Shown piece by piece: positions 59,415 through 64,000 of a DNA stretch of 64,000 nt. This DNA is from an uncultured Eubacteriales bacterium. GTDB taxonomy: Bacteria; Bacillota; Clostridia; Lachnospirales; Lachnospiraceae. The translations under genes and the position numbers were made by a program. The notes beneath the pieces are model-generated. The model did not search any database, was not told where the DNA came from, and saw only the letters and a program-made list of their open reading frames with translations. The stretch is taken from NCBI GenBank assembly GCA_900316715.1, contig ONEC01000004.1, positions 1-64,000 of the forward strand. Direction: 5' to 3'. Position 1 is the first letter of the stretch, and each line of letters begins with the position of its first letter.

Positions 59415-60132
59415 TGACAACCTCCAGAAATACCTCTTCCAAAGATGCTCCCCTGGTCAGCTCTTCCATGGTTCCTGATGCGATAATCTGACCTTTCTTT
59501 ATGATAGCCACTTTATTGCAGAGCTTTTCAGCAACATCAAGTACGTGGGTGGAGAAGAATATCGCTGTTCCCTGTTCACATATCTCATGCATGATCTGCT
59601 TTAATGTGAAAGATGCCTTAGGATCCAGTCCTACAAAAGGCTCATCCAGCACAAGCAGCTTAGGTTTATGGATCAGTGCTGATATAATTGCCAGCTTCTG
59701 CTTCATACCATGAGAATATGAACCTATCTGATCTCCGAGAGCCTCTGTAATCTCAAATCTTTCAGCATAATCACCTATGCTCTTCTGTCTTTCTGAAACT
59801 CCTATACCGAAAACATCTGCTATAAAATTCAGATACTGGATTCCGGTAAGATTCTCATACAGATCCGGATTGTCAGGAATATATGCAGTTATTTTTTTAC
59901 ATTCATAGGACTCTGTCTTTACTGAATGGCCATCAATAAAGATATCACCCTCTGTAAAATCAAGAACGCCTACCACCGCACGGATGGTGGTAGACTTTCC
60001 TGCTCCATTATGTCCGATGAATCCATAGATATCACCGCTTTCTACTGTGAGGCATACATTATCTGCAGCCTTTGCACCTTCTCCGTATGTCTTAGAATAA
60101 TTCTTTATCTCAAGCATAGCCTTCTTTTCCAT
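59407..60132 (-). CDS. ABC transporter ATP-binding protein (ABC-2 partner)
   Basis: 241 residues, ABC-2 exporter class: Walker A GHNGAGKST, Q loop ITAYIPDNPDLYENL, signature SYSHGMKQKLA, Walker B LLVLDEPFVGLD, switch His FFSTHVLD. The signature SHGMKQK is typical of this class. GAGG stands seven bases before the ATG. Intact, although its permease is broken. The operon has a strong promoter with a palindromic operator but no regulator gene; related operons often begin with a GntR/YtrA-type repressor. Confidence 0.92.
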   Translation of the reverse strand: MEKKAMLEIKNYSKTYGEGAKAADNVCLTVESGDIYGFIGHNGAGKSTTIRAVVGVLDFTEGDIFIDGHSVKTESYECKKITAYIPDNPDLYENLTGIQYLNFIADVFGIGVSERQKSIGDYAERFEITEALGDQIGSYSHGMKQKLAIISALIHKPKLLVLDEPFVGLDPKASFTLKQIMHEICEQGTAIFFSTHVLDVAEKLCNKVAIIKKGQIIASGTMEELTRGASLEEVFLEVVNE

Positions 60133-60172
60133 AACTAAACCTCTTTTCCTAAACAGATCGTTGTGTATCGTT

Positions 60173-60193
60173 TGTATTACTTGTTGTAATACA
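60173..60193 (-). promoter_or_regulatory. Palindromic operator of the ABC-2 operon
   Basis: TGTATTAC-5 bases-GTAATACA, perfect 8-bp arms, covering the predicted transcription start. A repressor of GntR/YtrA or MarR type would fit; none is encoded nearby. Confidence 0.65.
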
Positions 60194-60194
60194 G

Positions 60195-60223
60195 ATAATA
60201 CTACTGCTTTTGAGGTTTGTCAA
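60195..60223 (-). promoter_or_regulatory. Promoter of the ABC-2 operon
   Basis: TTGACA (60223-60218), 17-base spacer, TATTAT (60200-60195) on the minus strand. Confidence 0.8.
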
Positions 60224-60259
60224 CAGAATTCTTAAGACATATTCGGCAGGTCTCTTTTG

Positions 60260-61699
60260 TTAGATGGTATCACCCTCCTCCTGTTCCTGTTTCTGTCCCG
60301 GCTTACTTCCAGGGGTTGGTCGTCCATTCTGTCCCGGCTGGAAATTCTCATCCGGTGTCCGGTTCTCATCCGGCTTAAAGTTTTCATCAGGCTGGAAGTT
60401 CTCGTCAGGCTGGAAGCCCTCCGGGAAATCTCCATCCGGCTGGAAACCTCCCGAGCCGCCCATTCCGCCGCTCTGTCCACCAAATAACTGATTGGTTATG
60501 GTATTTGTCTCTGTTCCATTCTCTATTATTGTTCCACCATTATACTGAGCCTCTCCGTCATAATCGAATGTAGACTGTCCTGTTATACTGATGGTTCCTC
60601 CATTTATATAAATATTTCCGTTGGAATCAACTCCGTCTGTATCGCCGGCGCCCATGGATATGGTTACATTTCCACCATTCATCTCGAATGTCGGTGTATA
60701 CTTGTCTGACTTAGCTGCTGCATTGATACCATCATCTGAAGCTGATATCTCGATATTTCCATCGTTGATCGTAATATATGTTCCCTCTATACATTCACCT
60801 GCGCTGAGAGTAAACTCGCCACCATCTATAGTGATCGTGGTTGTTGCATGAATTGCATCATCCACTGCAGTTATATTAAATGTACCGCCACAGATATATA
60901 CAGCACCTATAGAATCATCATCGCTGTCCTTCGCATGAAGTCCGTCGTTGCATTCAGTAATATTTATAGTGCCATCTGCTATCTCTATTGCATCATGAGC
61001 TTCCAGAGCATTTCCGCTGCAGCTTATATTAAGAGTACTGCCGGTGATCTTCAGTGTATCCTTACAGGACACTGCGTTATCAGAAGACTTGATATTAAGT
61101 GTTCCAAGGCCGTTTATAACCAGATCATCTTTCGAGAATATCGCTGCATCAAGATTCGTATCTCCATCACTCTTAAACTCTCCTGAAACCTCTACGGTAT
61201 TATCACTTTCGGTTGTGGTTACAAATACCTTATCTGCACTCTTCACATATATAAAAGGTGTATCTGTATTCTTTACTGTAACTCCGTCCAGAACTAACTG
61301 AACCTTATCCTCGTCTCCTGCTTCAACAGTTATCGTTACATTCTCTGCCTCACCGGATATCACATATACTCCCTCTTTATCTATGCTGACATCCTGTCCG
61401 CTGGTAAGCTGTATCTTCTCAGCTTCCGAAGTATCTGCTGTCTGCTCCAGATCTCTTTCCGTAAAGTATTCTGAAGCTGCATCTCCATTTTCCTCAGACT
61501 CTTCTGTATCCGATCCGACAGTCCAGTCATTCTCAATCTGCGTTGTTTCCTTATCATTCTCTGCCATTGATTCAGTAGTAGTCTTCTCAACTATAGTACT
61601 GTCAGCAGTTCCACCTGAGGTTGAGCAGGCTGTAAGTGCAGCTGCCATCATAAGTGCCGCCAGGGTTATATACATTCTTCTCATCTTATTTCGTATCAT
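60260..61699 (-). CDS. Cthe_2159-like carbohydrate-binding lipoprotein
   Basis: 479 residues. Lipoprotein signal (RMYITLAALMMAAALTAC) with lipobox LTAC, a Thr/Glu/Ser-rich stalk to about 90, then a right-handed beta-helix (about 95-390) with repeated turns such as SSDNAVSCKDTLKITGSTLN, DAIHATTTITIDGGEFTLSA and NDGNIEISASDDGINAA, as in the Cthe_2159 family of polysaccharide binders. The C-terminal 65 residues are a low-complexity repeat (QPDEN, KPDEN, TPDEN). Last gene of the VTC-DUF4956 unit, a combination seen in other Firmicutes. GGAGG precedes the ATG. Confidence 0.85.
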   Translation of the reverse strand: MIRNKMRRMYITLAALMMAAALTACSTSGGTADSTIVEKTTTESMAENDKETTQIENDWTVGSDTEESEENGDAASEYFTERDLEQTADTSEAEKIQLTSGQDVSIDKEGVYVISGEAENVTITVEAGDEDKVQLVLDGVTVKNTDTPFIYVKSADKVFVTTTESDNTVEVSGEFKSDGDTNLDAAIFSKDDLVINGLGTLNIKSSDNAVSCKDTLKITGSTLNISCSGNALEAHDAIEIADGTINITECNDGLHAKDSDDDSIGAVYICGGTFNITAVDDAIHATTTITIDGGEFTLSAGECIEGTYITINDGNIEISASDDGINAAAKSDKYTPTFEMNGGNVTISMGAGDTDGVDSNGNIYINGGTISITGQSTFDYDGEAQYNGGTIIENGTETNTITNQLFGGQSGGMGGSGGFQPDGDFPEGFQPDENFQPDENFKPDENRTPDENFQPGQNGRPTPGSKPGQKQEQEEGDTI

Positions 61700-61710
61700 A
61701 ATATTTCCTC

Positions 61711-62391
61711 CTACAGGCTTTCCATGTTCTCAATCTGTCTTCCTAAACTTATATCCAGATTACCGTTCCTTGCTCTTATCTCATCAAGCATAGACTTTGT
61801 TGATATACCGTTCTTTAATACTACACTGAGAGTAATCTTATACAGACTTCCCATATTGCAGGTCTTAACTTCTTCGTATGAATAGCTCGAAAGATACTTC
61901 TCAAATATATCTTCAAAACGTCCTTCATAATCCAGATTCTCAGGTACTGTTATCTTAAGCATGCGTTCATGTTCTGCTGTTCCGCCAAGATGTGTCATGT
62001 TAAGGATTACATTTACTACGGATATTACTATGGTGAAGAAAACTGCAACTCCGATATATCCCATTCCTGTTGCAAGTCCTACTGCCATTGCAAGGAATAT
62101 ACTGGTTATCTCCTGCCCTCTTCCCGGAGCTGATCTGAATCTTACCAGGCTGAAGGCTCCCGCAACTGCTACTCCTGCTCCGATATTGCCATTGACCAGT
62201 ATTATCACGAGTTCAACTATCGCCGGCAGCATGATGAGTGTTATTGCAAAACTCCTTGAACACTTGTTTCTTACTGAGTATCCTGCGGCTATTATAAATC
62301 CGCAGACAAGGGATGTGAGTGTCACAACTGCAAACTGTGCCGATGTAAATGTCCCTTCTGTTAAAATAGATTCAAATATATTGCTAAGCAT
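61711..62391 (-). CDS. DUF4956 family membrane protein
   Basis: 226 residues: helices at about 20-40, 48-68, 78-95 and 105-130, then a cytoplasmic domain of about 90 residues (MLKITVPENLDYEGRFEDIF). The core FSLVRFRSAPGRGQEITSIF is the family signature. DUF4956 proteins are encoded with VTC polyphosphate polymerases and beta-helix or CotH-like surface proteins. Function not established; a role in the polymerase complex is inferred from the overlap of eight bases with the VTC gene. Confidence 0.9.
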   Translation of the reverse strand: MLSNIFESILTEGTFTSAQFAVVTLTSLVCGFIIAAGYSVRNKCSRSFAITLIMLPAIVELVIILVNGNIGAGVAVAGAFSLVRFRSAPGRGQEITSIFLAMAVGLATGMGYIGVAVFFTIVISVVNVILNMTHLGGTAEHERMLKITVPENLDYEGRFEDIFEKYLSSYSYEEVKTCNMGSLYKITLSVVLKNGISTKSMLDEIRARNGNLDISLGRQIENMESL

Positions 62392-63148
62392 ATGCTATTA
62401 CCTCTCTTTCATATCTTGACGCCATGTCGGGTTCCATACTGTAAACCATGCCCTTCGTTCCTGTCATATCTGTATAAGCTCTTCCATATTTTGAAAATGA
62501 TGTCGGGAATATTCTTAGCTCGCTGAGCCTTCTAGCCAGTGACATCGGCATGGAATTCGCAACCTTTATCTCCATAAGATACTCACCGTCTTTAAGTATC
62601 TGTCGGCCGCCGGTCTCTCTTCTCAGATCCGGCTTATCTGTAGTCCATTGAATATTTGTATCAAATGTAACCCTGAAATTCGGATCATCTATTCCCACCA
62701 TCGCTATTCTGTCATAGCTTATGTTCATCACCGGCCTCAGTTCTCCGTACATATTCCTGAAGCTTTCGATCTCTCTCGATATCTGCGAATCATCCAGAGG
62801 ATGTCCATCTTTTACCAGATAGTCATAAGCTTTTTTGTAAGTTCCGGAGACTCTTCTCTTATATACTATTCCCTTATACTTTTTCTTTATCTCTATGAAA
62901 GAATTAGTAAAGTCATTTGTATCTCCATAGGTTCTGAGTCTCAGCTTTTCCTTATATACCGGCTTATCCAGAGATGTGCGGATAAGTTTATAATCAGGAG
63001 TATCAAAATATATATTATGGATTCTTGTTTTTCCGTAATCATCTATTCTTGCATAATTAACCAGGAATTCCTGAAGCTTTATTAATTGCTCGTGTGACAG
63101 AAGATACTTGATCTCAGTTCTTTCAAATACCTCAATATATTCACTCAT
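62384..63148 (-). CDS. VTC domain polyphosphate polymerase
   Basis: 254 residues making up one VTC tunnel domain, predicted to form polyphosphate from nucleoside triphosphate. Visible: FERTEIKYLLSHEQLIKLQE, HNIYFDTPDYKLIRTSLDKP, EKLRLRTYG, FIEIKKKYKGIVYKRRV, LMEIKV and TSFSKYGRAYTDM (basic lining residues and catalytic Glu of EIK). No SPX domain. ATG 63148 follows GAGGTG; the 294-residue frame from 63268 is rejected because it reads through a terminator. The ribosome binding site is part of a perfect 10-bp palindrome. Confidence 0.9.
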   Translation of the reverse strand: MSEYIEVFERTEIKYLLSHEQLIKLQEFLVNYARIDDYGKTRIHNIYFDTPDYKLIRTSLDKPVYKEKLRLRTYGDTNDFTNSFIEIKKKYKGIVYKRRVSGTYKKAYDYLVKDGHPLDDSQISREIESFRNMYGELRPVMNISYDRIAMVGIDDPNFRVTFDTNIQWTTDKPDLRRETGGRQILKDGEYLMEIKVANSMPMSLARRLSELRIFPTSFSKYGRAYTDMTGTKGMVYSMEPDMASRYEREVIAYA

Positions 63149-63151
63149 AAG

Positions 63152-63181
63152 TATCACCTCATTTCTTATTCTGAGGTGATA
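63152..63181 (-). promoter_or_regulatory. Palindrome containing the ribosome binding site of the VTC gene
   Basis: TATCACCTCA (63181-63172 on minus) and TGAGGTGATA (63161-63152) are perfect 10-bp arms around ten bases, and the second arm contains the GAGGTG of the VTC gene. In RNA this would hide the ribosome binding site. However, a possible promoter (TTTTCA, 16 bases, TATTAT) ends inside the first arm, in which case the palindrome is a DNA operator at the start point. Confidence 0.6.
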
Positions 63182-63210
63182 ATAAAGGCCGAAACTTAAA
63201 TGAAAATTAA

Positions 63211-63247
63211 AAAAATGCGCCAAAATAAAAAATTTTGACGCATTTTT
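63211..63247 (-). terminator. Terminator of the histidine kinase gene
   Basis: On the minus strand AAAAATGCGTCAAAA and TTTTGGCGCATTTTT pair with one wobble around 7-8 bases, ending in a run of seven T, just past the kinase stop. Confidence 0.85.
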
Positions 63248-63257
63248 CGGATTCGTT

Positions 63258-64000
63258 TTAAAGTTCAACTCTGAATACGGTTTTACCCTCTTCAGAATAT
63301 GCTTTTATTGTTCCGTTATGATTCAGCACTATGCTCTTTGCTATTGCCAGGCCAAGACCGTAACGGTTTTCACTGCGGTTGCGGGACTTATCTGCCCTGT
63401 AAAATCTTTCAAAGATTTTCTCTTCGTCTCCCGGTGCTATCGGTTCACCGGTATTCACAACCTTTAATACTATCGCTCCCTTGCTGCGGTACAGCTTTAC
63501 CAGAACCGAAGTATTCTTCTCACTATGCTTTACTGCATTATCTACGAGTGTTGATACAAGCTTCTCCATCTCTTCTTTACTGCAGTTTAAAGAGATATCC
63601 GATTCTATCTCCGTATCAATCCCGACTCCATCTTCAAAGGCAACGCCCTCAAAAACAAGACAGGTCTTCTCAACTATCTTAGTGAGATTCTCTTCTTTAA
63701 AGCTTTCACGGGATACTCCCTCTTCCAGCTTTGAAAGATCCAGAAGGCCTGTGATCAGCTTATTCATTCGGTCAGACTCATACTTGATATTATCTATGTA
63801 TCTTGCATTTGCCGCATCACCAGTCAGTTCGTCTGATGAAGCCATGATAACTGCCAGCGGTGTTTTCAGTTCATGAGACGCATCTGCTATAAACTCCTTC
63901 TGTTTATCGAAGGCCTCCTTTGCAGGTCTGGTTATCCATCCGGTTACGAGTTTTGATATAGCTGCTATCACAAGTCCTGCTATGACAAACAGGATCAGAG
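63258..64000 (-). CDS. Sensor histidine kinase, C-terminal part (cut by window edge)
   Basis: The frame is open to the window edge; 247 residues are seen. It enters within a membrane helix (LILFVIAGLVIAAISKLVTG), then HisKA (FIADASHELKTPLAVIMASS), HATPase N box TLVDNAVKHSEKN, VVNTGEPIAPGDEEKIFERF and YGLGLAIAKSIVLNHNG. A canonical OmpR-partner kinase; its regulator and sensor part lie beyond the window. It ends at its own terminator, so the VTC cluster is separate. Confidence 0.9.
   Translation of the reverse strand, partial: LILFVIAGLVIAAISKLVTGWITRPAKEAFDKQKEFIADASHELKTPLAVIMASSDELTGDAANARYIDNIKYESDRMNKLITGLLDLSKLEEGVSRESFKEENLTKIVEKTCLVFEGVAFEDGVGIDTEIESDISLNCSKEEMEKLVSTLVDNAVKHSEKNTSVLVKLYRSKGAIVLKVVNTGEPIAPGDEEKIFERFYRADKSRNRSENRYGLGLAIAKSIVLNHNGTIKAYSEEGKTVFRVEL

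Noticed and set aside
1..64000. CRISPR array, tRNA, rRNA, prophage or insertion sequence
   Set aside because: No regularly spaced repeats, no clover-leaf with a CCA-type end, no transposase, integrase or phage structural protein seen.

Overview
The window reads as a chromosomal segment of a Gram-positive, anaerobic Firmicute of the Lachnospiraceae type; a Butyrivibrio-like gut or rumen xylan user would fit. This is inference from gene content: glycogen branching enzyme, xylan-side-chain hydrolases of families GH120, GH43 and GH31, a CD1871A small CXXC protein next to a polyferredoxin, a VTC/DUF4956/Cthe_2159-like cluster, and many FtsX-type ABC exporters with OmpR-type two-component systems. 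No tRNA, rRNA, CRISPR array, phage gene or transposase was seen.

Layout. 0-12.8 kb is mostly housekeeping: a partial membrane protein, glgB, holA (with an altered 3' end), rpsT, a VanZ-RDD protein, hflX, a GH120 beta-xylosidase, the DUF3137-lemA pair behind a long attenuator-like leader, a small lipoprotein, ridA and cvfB. 12.8-17.4 kb holds a GH43 enzyme and two envelope proteins (TPM domain, zinc-ribbon membrane protein). 17.5-44.3 kb is an ABC and signalling region: three FtsX-type ABC exporter operons, each with its own exported partner (CARDB-like protein; C45-like lipoprotein; M13 peptidase plus lipoprotein), two response regulator/histidine kinase pairs, and MATE, endonuclease/exonuclease/phosphatase and spermidine-synthase-like genes. 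44.5-50.8 kb carries DUF1622, a solute-binding/VWA fusion, a redox operon (CD1871A, polyferredoxin, TlpA-like lipoprotein) and a MetE-like methyltransferase. 51-64 kb carries GH31, SulP, LytTR/DUF3021, a CPBP protease, a broken ABC-2 transporter operon behind a palindromic operator, the polyphosphate polymerase cluster and the C-terminal part of a histidine kinase.

The most interesting signals are not genes. (1) A dispersed structured element of about 70 nt occurs five times complete and once as half a copy. The arms of its inner stem change together between copies (GTGCTGCA/TGCAGCGC, GCATTTCA/TGAAATGC, GTATTCCA/TGGAATGC) while the junctions GAG, CGG and CATC are kept. Four copies form two head-to-head pairs, and the half copy sits where the end of holA should be. 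(2) The DUF3137-lemA leader has two identical 62-nt units running into an intrinsic terminator just before the ribosome binding site, like a tandem riboswitch or protein-binding attenuator. (3) Several promoters carry clear palindromic or phased operators (M13-ABC operon, ABC-2 operon, CARDB-ABC operon, VTC operon).

Many start codons were moved downstream of the longest reading frame to the codon preceded by a good Shine-Dalgarno sequence; the reason is given for each. All identifications come from reading motifs and recalling families; no database search was possible.
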